Below, one piece after another: positions 37,345 to 48,240 of a DNA stretch of 64,000 bases. Positions within the stretch are counted from its first letter, which is position 1. Every line of letters starts with the position of its first letter. The notes below the pieces were generated by a model. The model was not told where the DNA came from. It searched no databases and saw only the letters and a program-made list of their open reading frames with translations. Source of the stretch: Candidatus Chloroploca asiatica. Its GTDB lineage: Bacteria > Chloroflexota > Chloroflexia > Chloroflexales > Chloroflexaceae. The DNA lies in NCBI RefSeq assembly GCF_002532075.1, contig NZ_LYXE01000090.1, positions 62,001-126,000 on the forward strand. The letters are read 5' to 3'. Position numbers and translations under genes: made by a program.

Positions 37345-37470
37345 ATGGATCAGGATCTACGACGACGAATGGTATACGGTCTGATTAATCTCGCCCTGGG
37401 CCTTGCCGCAGCATGGCTCGCAACCTATCTAACGAACAAAATCCTTGGATCATCTGAGAGCGAGGCCTAA
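37345..37470 (+). CDS. 41-residue single-pass membrane protein
   Basis: ATG three bases after the YugP-type gene; cggaggga lies 7-10 bases upstream as a good ribosome site. The product starts MDQDLRRRMVYGLINLALGL, continues AAAWLATYLTNK and ends GSSESEA, giving a basic N-terminus and one hydrophobic helix (about 10-27). The tight spacing and ribosome site argue that it is a real gene. Function unknown. Confidence 0.6.
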   Translation: MDQDLRRRMVYGLINLALGLAAAWLATYLTNKILGSSESEA

Positions 37471-37500
37471 AGCGTTCGTTGACCAGAAAAGGTGGGGCCA

Positions 37501-37950
37501 ATGGAGAACTGGCAAACTAATTTGCTGCATACGTCTGATGCGATCAGGCAGTTACTGAGTCAGTTGCGTCGCGTGGCGGTGCTTGGTATTCGTCCCGAAC
37601 GTATGGCACATAAACCAGCCCATTATGTCCCGGCGGCTCTGGTCGAGATGGGGCTCGAGATTGTCCCTGTCCCAGTGCTCGACCAGGATGTTCCGACCAT
37701 CCTGGGCCGCCAGGTCTATCCAACGCTTGCCGCCATTCCTGGCCCACTTGATCTGGTTGATGTCTTTCGTCGCTCGCAAGACCTGCCAGCCCATCTTGAT
37801 GATATGCTGGCCGCTCGTCCGCAGGCTGTCTGGTTCCAGTCGGGCATTTATCATCATGAGGTTGCAGAACAACTCGCTCGCGCCGGCATTCAGGTCGTAC
37901 AAAGCCGCTGCCTGATGGTTGATTACCGCCACTTCCTCCATACACCGTAG
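37501..37950 (+). CDS. CoA-binding domain protein (YccU type)
   Basis: 149 residues from the ATG at 37501, preceded by aaaaggtggggc; a GTG nine bases earlier is a less likely start. The sequence VAVLGIRPERMAHKPAHYVP is the Rossmann CoA-binding loop seen in small CoA_binding_2 proteins, followed by DVPTILGRQVYPTLAAIPGP and a C-terminal RCLMVDYRH. Members bind CoA but have no firm function. The next gene is the ATP synthase operon, 318 bases downstream. Confidence 0.85.
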   Translation: MENWQTNLLHTSDAIRQLLSQLRRVAVLGIRPERMAHKPAHYVPAALVEMGLEIVPVPVLDQDVPTILGRQVYPTLAAIPGPLDLVDVFRRSQDLPAHLDDMLAARPQAVWFQSGIYHHEVAEQLARAGIQVVQSRCLMVDYRHFLHTP

Positions 37951-37971
37951 GGTACGTGTTCAGCATTCCAC

Positions 37972-38018
37972 GTTTCAGGTGGGGGTGAACAGCGACGCTG
38001 TACACTCCCACCTGAAAC
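37972..38018 (+). terminator. Long hairpin after the CoA-binding protein gene
   Basis: gtttcaggtggg (37972-37983) pairs with cccacctgaaac (38007-38018), and inside it acagc/gctgt form a second stem around gac. It is 22 bases after the stop at 37950 and before the atp promoter, so it is a likely terminator. The gap 37951-38268 holds this hairpin and two promoter-like sequences. Confidence 0.6.
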
Positions 38019-38033
38019 AAATTCTCGCCTCAT

Positions 38034-38062
38034 TTGCCGCACGAAAAAGGGTGTGGTATACT
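38034..38062 (+). promoter_or_regulatory. Main candidate promoter of the atp operon
   Basis: TTGCCG (38034-38039), 17-base spacer, TATACT (38057-38062). Transcription would start near 38069, about 200 bases before atpB. Confidence 0.65.
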
Positions 38063-38108
38063 CGCCCTTGGCACCCGAAAAGCCCTGTCTCGTTAGCCAC
38101 GTTGCAAC

Positions 38109-38137
38109 TTGTGCTTTTTATCGTCCTGTGTTATTCT
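38109..38137 (+). promoter_or_regulatory. Second candidate promoter of the atp operon
   Basis: TTGTGC (38109-38114), 17-base spacer, TATTCT (38132-38137). Weaker than the one at 38034 but with correct spacing. Confidence 0.4.
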
Positions 38138-38268
38138 TGTTTGTGAAGGACGGAACGAATAGCCGGTGCAACTGTCAAGGGAACTGGCTTAAGCGTTCTA
38201 ACCATAACGCGTGACAGAGTTAGGTTGGCCGCCAGGGTGCGGTTTGGCAGTGTCGAGGAGGTAGTGCG

Positions 38269-39216
38269 TTGTCGTCACGTAATCGCAACATCCTGATCGT
38301 GGTTGGCGCGATCATTGCCGGAATTGCCGCACGGTTACTTTTCCCCATGGGTCAGCCTGCCATCTCGGTCAAGGCTGAGGACATCTTCGGTATCCCCAAT
38401 TTCACCAACTCCATGTTCGTCCTGCTTCTGGTCGACATCTTCTTGATTGTGATCGCCTTCCTGGCGACGCGCAATATGCAGATGGTACCCAAAGGGCTCC
38501 AGAACTTTATGGAGTGGGTGATCGAGATGATGTTCAACTTCTTCAGTTCGATCAACAAGAAGTGGACACCAGCGGCCTTTCCACTGCTCGCCACCATCTT
38601 TTTGATGGTTCTGGTCTCGAATTGGACGGGGTTGCTCCCTGGTTTTGGTTCCATTGGTTTCTGCCACGCTGGCGAGAAGCAGGCAACGCTCGCGCTCAAT
38701 GTGAAGGATCCGTATGCAGGCCTGGTTCCGTCACCGTTTGCTGCTGCCGAGGGCGAAAGCAAATACCTCGGGTGTCAACCCAATGAGAGCCTGGTTGCGC
38801 TGTTCCGTGCCCCCACAGCTGATCTGAATCTTACCCTCGCTCTGGCCCTGATTGCGGTCTTCGCCATCGAATACTTTGGCTTCCGAGCCCTGGGAGTCGG
38901 CTACCTCGGGAAATTCTTCAATGTAAAGGGCGGGCCAGTTGGGTTTATTGTAGGCATCTTTGAATTCATTTCCGAGATTGCCCGTATCCCAGCGTTTATG
39001 TTTCGTCTCTTTGGCAACATCTTTGCGGGCGAAGTGCTGCTGATCGTGATGATTTTCCTGTTGCCCCTTGCTCTGCCTATTCCGTTTTACATCTTTGAAG
39101 TCTTCGTTGGCTTCATTCAGGCCTTTATCTTCTCGGTACTGACCATTGCCTTCATTGGTCTGGCAACCGAACACCACGGCGACGATCATGGTCACGCCGA
39201 GGGAGCCCATCACTAA
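38269..39216 (+). CDS. atpB: F-type ATP synthase subunit a
   Basis: 315 residues. The TTG start has aggagg seven bases upstream (38256-38261). Subunit a forms the proton half-channels against the c-ring. The C-terminal half contains the conserved helix with Arg (ISEIARIPAFMFRLFGN) and the final helices ending in an acidic/His tail. Residues about 125-180 form an extra loop with Cys132 and Cys169 between early helices, longer than in E. coli subunit a. It heads the operon a-c-b-delta-alpha-gamma-beta-epsilon; no atpI is seen upstream. Confidence 0.96.
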   Translation: MSSRNRNILIVVGAIIAGIAARLLFPMGQPAISVKAEDIFGIPNFTNSMFVLLLVDIFLIVIAFLATRNMQMVPKGLQNFMEWVIEMMFNFFSSINKKWTPAAFPLLATIFLMVLVSNWTGLLPGFGSIGFCHAGEKQATLALNVKDPYAGLVPSPFAAAEGESKYLGCQPNESLVALFRAPTADLNLTLALALIAVFAIEYFGFRALGVGYLGKFFNVKGGPVGFIVGIFEFISEIARIPAFMFRLFGNIFAGEVLLIVMIFLLPLALPIPFYIFEVFVGFIQAFIFSVLTIAFIGLATEHHGDDHGHAEGAHH

Positions 39217-39277
39217 GCGGTTCCGGGTCTTTCGGCCCTGTTCCATACAAGACTGTACGACAAGGTATAGAGGATAG

Positions 39278-39529
<252 letters not shown>

Positions 39530-39553
39530 CGTCGCGTCACGTAGGGGGTCTTC

Positions 39554-40048
39554 ATGGAAGCGCTGGGATTGAATCTGCCCAAGCTGATCTATCAGATCAT
39601 CAACTTTGTTCTGTTGATGGTCATCCTCTACGCGCTGCTCTATCAGCGGGTGCTGGCGATGCTTGCAGAGCGCCGACAGCGGATTGAGCAGAGCTTGAAG
39701 GACGCCGAACAGGTGAAGTTGCAACTGGCTAACGCCAGACGGGATTATGATGCCGAGATTGCCAAGGCCCGTCAAGAGGCTGCGACAATTGTGGCTCAGG
39801 CCCAGGAACGTGCTCGGGCACAAGAGGCCGAGATTGTCGCACAGGCCCGCCGCGAGGCCGAGCGCGTGCGCGATGAGGCCCGCACCCAGGCGGTTCAAGA
39901 GCGTGAACAGTTGTTGCGTGAGGCGAAAGATCAGATTGCCGAGTTGGTCACGTTGACGGCTAGTCGGGTTCTCGATGCAGAATTGAAGGCGAGTGGGCAC
40001 GATAAGCTGATCGCTGAGTCGTTGTCGGCCCTCGGTCGTCGTAACTAA
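39554..40048 (+). CDS. atpF: F-type ATP synthase subunit b
   Basis: 164 residues: one N-terminal transmembrane helix (about 10-28) followed by a long charged coiled coil rich in Ala, Glu and Arg ([20 protein letters not shown]), the peripheral stalk. gtaggggg precedes the ATG. It ends with a LSALGRRN tail. A 103-base gap with inverted repeats separates it from atpH. Confidence 0.96.
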   Translation: MEALGLNLPKLIYQIINFVLLMVILYALLYQRVLAMLAERRQRIEQSLKDAEQVKLQLANARRDYDAEIAKARQEAATIVAQAQERARAQEAEIVAQARREAERVRDEARTQAVQEREQLLREAKDQIAELVTLTASRVLDAELKASGHDKLIAESLSALGRRN

Positions 40049-40054
40049 TGCACG

Positions 40055-40135
40055 TTCTGTCGCTGTGGCCTGAACGTTCTGTGAAGACCGTAGCGACATA
40101 ACGTATTTCACAAGCTCGTGTGGCCTCAGGCCGCG
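40055..40135 (+). repeat. Inverted repeats in the atpF-atpH gap
   Basis: tgtcgct pairs with agcgaca across the gap, and cgtgtggcct/aggccgcgcacg forms a second hairpin just before atpH. They may affect mRNA stability or relative subunit output. Confidence 0.35.
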
Positions 40136-40151
40136 CACGAATGAGAAGATT

Positions 40152-40643
40152 ATGGCAACGACAGTTGACGCCAGGGCAATCGCAAGTACACTCTATGATG
40201 CACTGATCGGCACAGCCGTTGAGCAGTTGCAGTTGGCTGCCCCCAAGCTTGCCAAAGTTTCCGACGGTGAGTTGGCCAAACAGATCGATGCAGCGTTGCC
40301 ACCCCAGGCTCTGCCTCAGGTGCGTAATTTCTTGCTCGGTCTCGCCCGCGAAGGCTTGCTCGGCCAGTTGGATGATATTGTGACCGCTTTCACCGCATTT
40401 GCGAGTGGGGCACCCGAAGCGGCCCTTGATGCTGTGGTGACAAGCGCCGTAGAGTTATCGTCGGCCCAGCAAGCGAAAATCCTTGCTGAACTGAAAGAAC
40501 GCTATGGCACAGGCGTGGTGGTGAGTTTTGCGGTCGATCCGACCTTGATTGGTGGCCTGATTATTCGTGTCGGTGATCAGGTGCTTGATAATAGTCTGCG
40601 TACACGCCTCAGCGTGTTGCAGCGCAGTATGCTTGCAGGGTAG
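40152..40643 (+). CDS. atpH: F-type ATP synthase subunit delta
   Basis: 163 residues, slightly short for delta (about 175-180). It joins the peripheral stalk to the top of F1. The N-terminal domain is helical (DARAIASTLYDALIGTAVEQ) and the C-terminal part GTGVVVSFAVDPTLIGGLII and VGDQVLDNSLRTRL is the conserved delta signature. Order and spacing in the operon support the call. Confidence 0.93.
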   Translation: MATTVDARAIASTLYDALIGTAVEQLQLAAPKLAKVSDGELAKQIDAALPPQALPQVRNFLLGLAREGLLGQLDDIVTAFTAFASGAPEAALDAVVTSAVELSSAQQAKILAELKERYGTGVVVSFAVDPTLIGGLIIRVGDQVLDNSLRTRLSVLQRSMLAG

Positions 40644-40733
40644 TTTCAATATCCAGGGGCGACAAGGCCGGCGGCTTCAGGACGTGTATGCGCCCGCAGG
40701 CTCCGGCTTTTCATCTGCTGATGGAGCGTCTAG

Positions 40734-42302
40734 ATGACCACGATGACTGATGAATTGCTTGCCCGCTTGAAGCAAGGCATTGCGAGCGGGGTTGAATTTG
40801 AGCCGCGTCAGGTTAATGTTGGCACTGTCACCTCAATTGGTGATGGTGTGGCCCGCATTAGCGGCCTTGACCAGGTGCGTGCTTCCGAGTTGATCGAGTT
40901 TCCGCCGAAGGCAGGACGTGTCGAGTCGATCTTTGCCTATGCCCTCAACCTTGAAGAAAATAGCGTTGGTGCGATCATCCTCGGTGATTATCAGTCCATC
41001 GAGGAAGGCGATATCGTCACATCGACAGGACGGGTGATCTCGGTTCCTGTTGGCCAGAGTTTGCTTGGACGAGTGGTTAATCCGCTCGGTCAGCCGATGG
41101 ATGGCAAAGGACCAGTTGAGGTTAAGGCCTATCGCGAGGTCGAGCGCATTGCCCCTGGTGTAATTACCCGCCAGTCGGTTGATACGCCAGTGCAAACAGG
41201 AATTGTGGCGATTGACGCCCTTATTCCGGTTGGTCGCGGCCAGCGTGAGTTGATTATCGGTGACCGGCAGACTGGCAAGACGGCCGTTGCTATTGATACC
41301 ATCCTGAACCAGAAGGGTCAGGGGATGGTCTGTATCTATGTGGCAATTGGCCAGCGCCGTGCCCAGGTTGCCCAGGTCGTGGGTATTCTCGAAAAGTATG
41401 GTGCGCTTGATTACACGATTGTTGTGTCAGCAACCGCATCTGAGTCAGCAGCACTGCAGTATATTGCCCCCTATGCTGGCTGTTCAATGGCCGAAGAGGT
41501 CATGGAAAACGGGGTCACGCTGGATGGGAAACTCGTCAAGGATGCCCTGATTGTGTATGACGATCTGAGCAAGCACGCGGTGGCGTATCGCCAGGTGTCG
41601 TTGCTGCTCCGTCGGCCCCCTGGCCGCGAAGCCTATCCCGGCGATGTCTTCTACCTCCACTCGCGCTTGCTTGAACGCGCTGCACGTCTCAATGACGATT
41701 ATGGTGGTGGCTCGATTACGGCCCTGCCAGTGATTGAGACCCAGGCGAATGACGTGTCGGCCTATATCCCGACCAATGTCATTTCGATTACCGATGGTCA
41801 GATCTATCTCGAGACCGACCTCTTCAATGCAGGCCAGCGCCCAGCCTTGAACGTTGGTATCTCGGTGAGCCGCGTCGGTTCTTCCGCACAAACCCGGGCG
41901 ATGCGCTCGGTTGCCGGTAAGCTCAAGGGTGAGCTGGCACAGTTCCGCGATCTGGCAGCGTTTGCTCAGTTTGCCTCGGATCTTGATGCAACGACCCGCG
42001 CCCAGATCGAGCGAGGTCAGCGGATGCAGGAGTTGCTCAAGCAACCCCAGTATAATCCACTGCCCATTGAAGATCAGGTCGCCATCCTGTATGCAGCCAA
42101 CAATGGCTTCCTCGAGGAAATTCCCGTTGCCTTTATTACAACGTGGCGCGATGATTTCTTGAACTTTCTCAAGACAGCCCATCCCGAGGTGCGTACCCTG
42201 ATCCGCGATAATCGCCTGGATCGCAAGTTCCCCTCGGATGAGGTCAAGAATGCGCTTACGTCGGCGATTAAAGAGTTTAACGCCACGAGTAACTATGCTT
42301 GA
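40734..42302 (+). CDS. atpA: F-type ATP synthase subunit alpha
   Basis: 522 residues. Non-catalytic nucleotide-binding subunit of F1. Walker A is GDRQTGKT, and the family signature [17 protein letters not shown] appears as [17 protein letters not shown]. ggag lies eight to eleven bases before the ATG at 40734; an ATG three codons on is possible. A 90-base gap with a gccgg/ccggc hairpin followed by tttt separates it from atpH. Confidence 0.98.
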   Translation: MTTMTDELLARLKQGIASGVEFEPRQVNVGTVTSIGDGVARISGLDQVRASELIEFPPKAGRVESIFAYALNLEENSVGAIILGDYQSIEEGDIVTSTGRVISVPVGQSLLGRVVNPLGQPMDGKGPVEVKAYREVERIAPGVITRQSVDTPVQTGIVAIDALIPVGRGQRELIIGDRQTGKTAVAIDTILNQKGQGMVCIYVAIGQRRAQVAQVVGILEKYGALDYTIVVSATASESAALQYIAPYAGCSMAEEVMENGVTLDGKLVKDALIVYDDLSKHAVAYRQVSLLLRRPPGREAYPGDVFYLHSRLLERAARLNDDYGGGSITALPVIETQANDVSAYIPTNVISITDGQIYLETDLFNAGQRPALNVGISVSRVGSSAQTRAMRSVAGKLKGELAQFRDLAAFAQFASDLDATTRAQIERGQRMQELLKQPQYNPLPIEDQVAILYAANNGFLEEIPVAFITTWRDDFLNFLKTAHPEVRTLIRDNRLDRKFPSDEVKNALTSAIKEFNATSNYA

Positions 42303-42310
42303 TGTTTGTG

Positions 42311-42344
42311 CATGGACGTTGCCCCTGACAGGGTAACGTCCATG
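42311..42344 (+). repeat. Two-stem hairpin in the atpA-atpG gap
   Basis: catggacgtt (42311-42320) pairs perfectly with aacgtccatg (42335-42344); inside, ccct/aggg pair around gac. It lies nine bases after the atpA stop. With no U-tract it is more likely an mRNA stability or processing element than a terminator. Confidence 0.55.
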
Positions 42345-42369
42345 AGCAAACTGCAATTCGGAGTATCCC

Positions 42370-43245
42370 ATGGCGAGTAGCCGTGAAATCAAGCGGCGGA
42401 TCCGCTCAGTCAAGAATGTTGCCCAGATCACTCGCGCAATGGAGATGGTCTCGGCTTCGAAGATGCGCCGTGCGCAGCGGAATGTGGTCGCTACCCGTCC
42501 CTACGCTGAGAGTATGCGTCAATTGATTGCTGAGTTGACCGGCCGTATTGTTGGTACCGGGCGTAAAGGCACGTTGCTGGAAGTCCAACCTGAAAGCGGG
42601 AAAGTGGGGTTGATCGTCGTGACCCCTGACCGTGGTCTGTGTGGGAGCCTTATCTCGAATGTGCAGCGCCAAACCGGGCGCTTTATTCTTGAGCAGAATA
42701 AGGCAGGCAATCAGGTCGAGAGCTTTACGTATGGCAAAAAAGGGCGCGATTTTCTTGTGCGCAGCGGTCAGAAGGTGATCGCTGAGACCATGAAACTCGG
42801 TGATGCTCCGTCCCTCGAACAGGTGCTTGGAGTGGCACAGGCAGCGTTGGCCCGTGTGCAGACAGGCGAGTATAGCGAAGTGTATATTGTCTATAGTGAG
42901 TTTGTCAATACGCTTGTCCAGCGACCTGCCCTGAAACGCCTGGTTCCGGTGGAAACACCTGAAGCAGGTGGGGCACCACGCCTCGACTTCACCTATGAGC
43001 CAAGCCAGGAAGAGTTGCTCGAAGAATTGTTGCCGCGCTATGTCGAAACCCAGATCTATCAGGCCGTGCTCGAAAGCATTGCCAGCGAACATTCGGCACG
43101 CATGGTGGCGATGCGCAATGCAACCAAGAGTGCCAAGGATCTCGCACGTGAGTTGACCCTGACCTTTAATAAGGCTCGCCAGGCGGCAATTACCAAAGAG
43201 GTGAGTGAGATCTCTTCGGGAGCCAATGCCCTGGCCGATGGATAG
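42370..43245 (+). CDS. atpG: F-type ATP synthase subunit gamma
   Basis: 291 residues. Central rotor shaft. The N-terminal helix ([20 protein letters not shown], then [11 protein letters not shown]) and the C-terminal helix ([20 protein letters not shown]) match the family signatures, and [13 protein letters not shown] is the central motif. ggag is six bases before the ATG. No redox-regulatory cysteine insertion is visible. Confidence 0.97.
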   Translation: MASSREIKRRIRSVKNVAQITRAMEMVSASKMRRAQRNVVATRPYAESMRQLIAELTGRIVGTGRKGTLLEVQPESGKVGLIVVTPDRGLCGSLISNVQRQTGRFILEQNKAGNQVESFTYGKKGRDFLVRSGQKVIAETMKLGDAPSLEQVLGVAQAALARVQTGEYSEVYIVYSEFVNTLVQRPALKRLVPVETPEAGGAPRLDFTYEPSQEELLEELLPRYVETQIYQAVLESIASEHSARMVAMRNATKSAKDLARELTLTFNKARQAAITKEVSEISSGANALADG

Positions 43246-43312
43246 TGCTGTCAGCACTGGCTGGCAGGCCCCTGAGCAATCGCGGTGGATGCCGCTGTAA
43301 CTGCAACACTGA

Positions 43313-44758
<1,446 letters not shown>

Positions 44759-44761
44759 GCC

Positions 44762-45178
44762 ATGCCAGTCCATCTTGAGATTGTCACTGCCGAGCGTCAG
44801 ATATATTCCGATGAGGTAGATCTGATCAGTGCCCCAACACGTGATGGGCGCGTCGGTATCCTGCCCCGCCATGCACCATTGCTGACCATCTTACAGCCTG
44901 GTGAGTTGACTATTGTCAAGGACGGCACCCGCACCCCGTTTGCCGTTTCGGGTGGCTTTATGGAGGTTTTACCCGATCGCGTCACGATTCTGGCTGATAC
45001 GGTAGAACGCGCTGATGATATTGATGCCACTCGGGTTGAAGCGGCAATTAAACGAGCCGAAGAACTGCGTCAGTCGGCTCAGACCGATCAAGAAATGGCG
45101 CTCGCCGAAGCCAAGTTGCGCAAAGAGATGGTACGCCTCCAGGTGATGCGTATGCGCGAAATCGGGCGGCGCCAGTAA
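44762..45178 (+). CDS. atpC: F-type ATP synthase subunit epsilon
   Basis: 138 residues, starting three bases after atpD. An N-terminal beta sandwich (MPVHLEIVTAERQIYSDEVD, then GILPRHAPLLT) is followed by a two-helix C-terminal domain (AAIKRAEELRQSA, AKLRKEMVRLQVMR) that can inhibit hydrolysis. Last gene of the operon, followed by a terminator. Confidence 0.96.
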   Translation: MPVHLEIVTAERQIYSDEVDLISAPTRDGRVGILPRHAPLLTILQPGELTIVKDGTRTPFAVSGGFMEVLPDRVTILADTVERADDIDATRVEAAIKRAEELRQSAQTDQEMALAEAKLRKEMVRLQVMRMREIGRRQ

Positions 45179-45205
45179 GGTTCGCCTTCGACAGTGTTGC
45201 GAGAG

Positions 45206-45236
45206 GGTCAGGGTGAGCGTTTGGCACGCCCTGACC
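45206..45236 (+). terminator. Terminator of the atp operon
   Basis: ggtcaggg (45206-45213) pairs with ccctgacc (45229-45236), extended by flanking pairs, and is followed by ttcgctttt. It lies 27 bases after the atpC stop. Confidence 0.65.
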
Positions 45237-45325
45237 TTCGCTTTTGCGCATCATTGGTCTCGTTACATCAGCTTTTTGTCAGCTACAGATACACTGAAAA
45301 GGTTCTTGGAGAGCTAAAGATACGT

Positions 45326-45331
45326 TATAAT
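45326..45331 (+). promoter_or_regulatory. -10 element upstream of the mreB-like gene
   Basis: A perfect TATAAT 64 bases before the ATG at 45396. The -35 is weak (TTCTTG, 45303-45308, 17-base spacer). Confidence 0.45.
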
Positions 45332-45395
45332 AGGGGATGTTTTGGCTCTCTTTCTGTACCTACTGGGTGTATGTTGGTAGATACCAGGGGAAATT

Positions 45396-46406
45396 ATGGC
45401 CCGCAAAATTGGCATTGATCTCGGAACCGCAAATGTCCTCGTGTATGTCAAAGGCAAAGGCATTGTGCTCTCTGAGCCGTCGGTGGTGGCGCTGAGCACC
45501 CGCGATGGCCGTGTGCGCGCTGTTGGGGCCGAGGCCCTGGCTATGCTTGGGCGTGAACCCGAGAGCATTGAAGTGGTGCGCCCGATGCGCAATGGTGTCA
45601 TTGCCGACTATGTTGTCACTGAAGCTATGCTGAAATATTTCATCATGCGAGCGGCAGGGCGCTTTCGGGTAGCCAAGCCAGAGGTAATGATCTGTATTCC
45701 AGCCGGTGTGACAAGCGTCGAGATGCGTGCGGTTCGTGATGCCGCGCTCGAGGCCGGGGCTGGGCGCGCTTTTCTGATCCGTGAACCACTGGCCGCCGCC
45801 ATCGGGGCGAATATTCCAGTTGCCCAACCCTCGGGCAATCTGATTATCGATATCGGTGGAGGGACAACCGAGGTGGCCGTTATTTCCCTCAATGATATTG
45901 TGGTCAGTACTTCGGTGCGGGTCGGCGGTAATAAATTTGACGAAGCGATCGCAGCTTATGTCAAACGAAAATATAATGTCCTCATTGGCGAACGTACGGC
46001 CGAGAGTATCAAGATCGAGATTGGTTCGGCGCTCCCCCTCGAACGACCTTTGACCACCCAGGTGCGCGGTCGTGACCAGGTCGCTGGTTTGCCGCGAACC
46101 ATCGAAATTGACTCGAATGAGATCACCGAAGCGATCCAGGAACCCCTCGAGGCGATTGTCAATGCGGTGCGGGCGGTACTGGTCGAAACCCCGCCGGAAC
46201 TGTCGTCGGATATCATTGATAAAGGCATGGTGATGACCGGCGGTGGTGCGATGCTGCGCCGCATCAATGAACTGCTCACCGAAGTCACCGGTGTGCCATG
46301 TTACGTCGCTGATCAGCCGGCTTCCTGTGTGGCAATTGGCACAGGCCTGGCTCTCGAAAACCTCGATATTCTGCGTGATAGTCTCAGTGGGGATGATTTG
46401 AATTGA
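45396..46406 (+). CDS. mreB: MreB-like rod-shape actin homologue
   Basis: 336 residues, normal MreB length. It polymerises in an ATP-dependent way under the membrane and guides wall synthesis; in filamentous rods it sets cell width. The phosphate-1 motif is [14 protein letters not shown], phosphate-2 [14 protein letters not shown], and the adenosine motif [17 protein letters not shown]. The short N-terminus lacks an obvious amphipathic helix. aggggaa precedes the ATG. mreC and mreD do not follow; a methyltransferase gene comes next, so it may be a standalone mreB/mbl copy. Confidence 0.93.
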   Translation: MARKIGIDLGTANVLVYVKGKGIVLSEPSVVALSTRDGRVRAVGAEALAMLGREPESIEVVRPMRNGVIADYVVTEAMLKYFIMRAAGRFRVAKPEVMICIPAGVTSVEMRAVRDAALEAGAGRAFLIREPLAAAIGANIPVAQPSGNLIIDIGGGTTEVAVISLNDIVVSTSVRVGGNKFDEAIAAYVKRKYNVLIGERTAESIKIEIGSALPLERPLTTQVRGRDQVAGLPRTIEIDSNEITEAIQEPLEAIVNAVRAVLVETPPELSSDIIDKGMVMTGGGAMLRRINELLTEVTGVPCYVADQPASCVAIGTGLALENLDILRDSLSGDDLN

Positions 46407-46459
46407 CGGGCAAGGGGCTCTGACCCTGGCCCATCGATGCGGGCTTTGGCGGTAGCAAT

Positions 46460-47158
46460 ATGAAACAGTCGTGTAACCCGCCCAGCGATGGGCTTGTGCT
46501 TGAAATTGGGAGTGGGGATAATCCGAATCCACGGTCGAATGTCCTGGTGGATCGTTTTTTGGGGTCAGATAATCGCGAACGCGGCGGCGATCTGGTGGTC
46601 GATCGCCCGTTTGTGGTAGCTGATGCGCACTTTTTGCCGTTCAAGGATGGGGCTTTTGCTTATGCGATCTGTTCGCATATCCTTGAACATATGGACGACC
46701 CCAAGCAATTTGCGCGTGAGTTGCAACGTACCAGTGCCGCCGGTTATATCCAGAGTCCGTCAGAAATTGCCGAGCGCCTCTTTCACTGGTCCTTTCACCG
46801 CTGGTATGTCAACCTCGTTGGCGACACGCTCGTATTGCACCCCAAAGAACCTGCCGAACCCTTTGGCGAGTTGTTTGATTATCTCTATGAGTATAATCCA
46901 GCCTACTATTTTTTCCAGCGCAGCATGCCCGACCTCTTCTGGGTTGAGCGTGAATGGCACGGTGACAATTTGCAGGTAGAGGTACGCGAAACGTCACCGT
47001 TACCACTCCGTGATCCGGTTGCACTGCGTGAACTTGTTCGCCCGCGCCGTAACCCCCTGGTGCTGATCGGCCTCTTTTTTGCCGCCCTTGGGGCGCGGAG
47101 CCTGCGTACTCGCGCACGCCGCCTCTTGCGTAAGGCTGTTGGGCGGAGCTACGTCTGA
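46460..47158 (+). CDS. SAM-dependent methyltransferase-like protein
   Basis: 232 residues. Class I methyltransferase core: motif I LVLEIGSGDNPNP (13-25), VVADAHFLPFKDGAFAYAIC as motifs II-III and SHILEHMDDPKQFARELQR typical of Methyltransf_11. The central region has many aromatic residues, and a C-terminal hydrophobic stretch (PLVLIGLFFAALGA, about 199-212) may associate with the membrane. Substrate unknown; similar proteins occur in cell-surface polysaccharide clusters. Its end overlaps the convergent kinase gene by ten bases. Confidence 0.82.
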   Translation: MKQSCNPPSDGLVLEIGSGDNPNPRSNVLVDRFLGSDNRERGGDLVVDRPFVVADAHFLPFKDGAFAYAICSHILEHMDDPKQFARELQRTSAAGYIQSPSEIAERLFHWSFHRWYVNLVGDTLVLHPKEPAEPFGELFDYLYEYNPAYYFFQRSMPDLFWVEREWHGDNLQVEVRETSPLPLRDPVALRELVRPRRNPLVLIGLFFAALGARSLRTRARRLLRKAVGRSYV

Positions 47159-48231
47159 GCCTGGTGTGCCGGCATCTGGAGGGGTTGCGCAGGATCATTG
47201 ATCGGCAGGGTTACGGTACATGTCGTGCCATGGCCTTTGCCCGCGCTCGAGGCGCTCACGTTGCCGCCATGCATTTCACTGATGGCTTTCACGATTGCCA
47301 GGCCGAGACCGGTTCCTCCCGTGCCTCGACTCCGCGAGCTATCGGCGCGGTAAAAGCGCTCAAAAATCGCATCGAGCTGTTCTGGGGTCAACCCTTCACC
47401 GGTATCCCGTATTTCAAGACGGATCCATAGCTCATCAACGCTCGTCACCACCGTAACACTTCCCCCGAAAGGTGTGTGTCGTAGTGCGTTCGTGAGCAGA
47501 TTAAAGAGCACTTGCCGTATGCGGAGTGGGTCGATCCACAAGCGAGGCAAGCTTACAAGCTGACTGGTCAAGCGCACACCTGCTTCGTCGGCAAGTGGCG
47601 TAAGAGCTTGGAGACTCTCGGTTACAAGATCGCTCAGGTCAGTCCATTGGCGTGTAAGTGGCAACTGATGGCTTTCAGCGAGCGCGAGTTCACCAAGGTC
47701 AGTTACAAGGCGGGTTAGGTGGCGTGTCTGACCATAGAGGTGAGCGATGGCAGCTCCATCGAGCGGGGTGAGTTCGTCTAACGCAATGCGAAGATTGCCT
47801 TCGAGAACGGCCAATGGTGTGCGTAACTCGTGCGAAATATCATTCATCAGATTGCGGCGTACGATCTCGCCTTGATGCAATTCATCTGCCATCTTATTAA
47901 ACGTCCGGGCCAGATCTTGCAATTCCTCACTGCCACAGACTGGGACAGTCACCGCCAAGTTGCCTGAGCCGATTTGCCGAGCAGCCTGGGCTATGGCACT
48001 TACCGGAGCACTAACCACGCGAGCAATAACGATACCACTAGCGAGACCTACCAACGCAGAGAGTGCCATAAACTCGAGTAAACGGCTGGCAATCTCTGCA
48101 TCAGGCGGATCGCCACGGGGTTCTTCCCAACCAGCGGTATGTGGGATGATGATGGAGAGGAACTGGAGGAAAAAGACCGCAAAAAGCACCCCTCCGATCA
48201 GCACGCTAAAGCGTACCCAGAGGCGATTCAT
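47149..48231 (-). CDS. Membrane sensor histidine kinase (HAMP-HisKA-HATPase)
   Basis: 360 residues. Two transmembrane helices (about 7-29 and 54-75) flank a short periplasmic loop of about 25 residues, followed by HAMP (75-127), HisKA with phospho-acceptor His134 (NDISHELRTPLAVLEG), N box NLLTNALRHTPFGG, DTGEGL and GTGGTGLGLAIVKA. The short sensor loop suggests membrane or envelope sensing, or signal input from a partner. The cognate regulator gene lies nine bases upstream on the same strand. Confidence 0.93.
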   Translation of the reverse strand: MNRLWVRFSVLIGGVLFAVFFLQFLSIIIPHTAGWEEPRGDPPDAEIASRLLEFMALSALVGLASGIVIARVVSAPVSAIAQAARQIGSGNLAVTVPVCGSEELQDLARTFNKMADELHQGEIVRRNLMNDISHELRTPLAVLEGNLRIALDELTPLDGAAIAHLYGQTRHLTRLVTDLGELALAESHQLPLTRQWTDLSDLVTESLQALTPLADEAGVRLTSQLVSLPRLWIDPLRIRQVLFNLLTNALRHTPFGGSVTVVTSVDELWIRLEIRDTGEGLTPEQLDAIFERFYRADSSRSRGTGGTGLGLAIVKAISEMHGGNVSASSAGKGHGTTCTVTLPINDPAQPLQMPAHQAQT

Positions 48232-48240
48232 AGACTGTTC

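Noticed and set aside
45360-46532. 390-codon minus-strand open frame opposite mreB
   Set aside because: The MreB reading is unambiguous; the antisense translation is rich in His, Arg and Thr without domain match.
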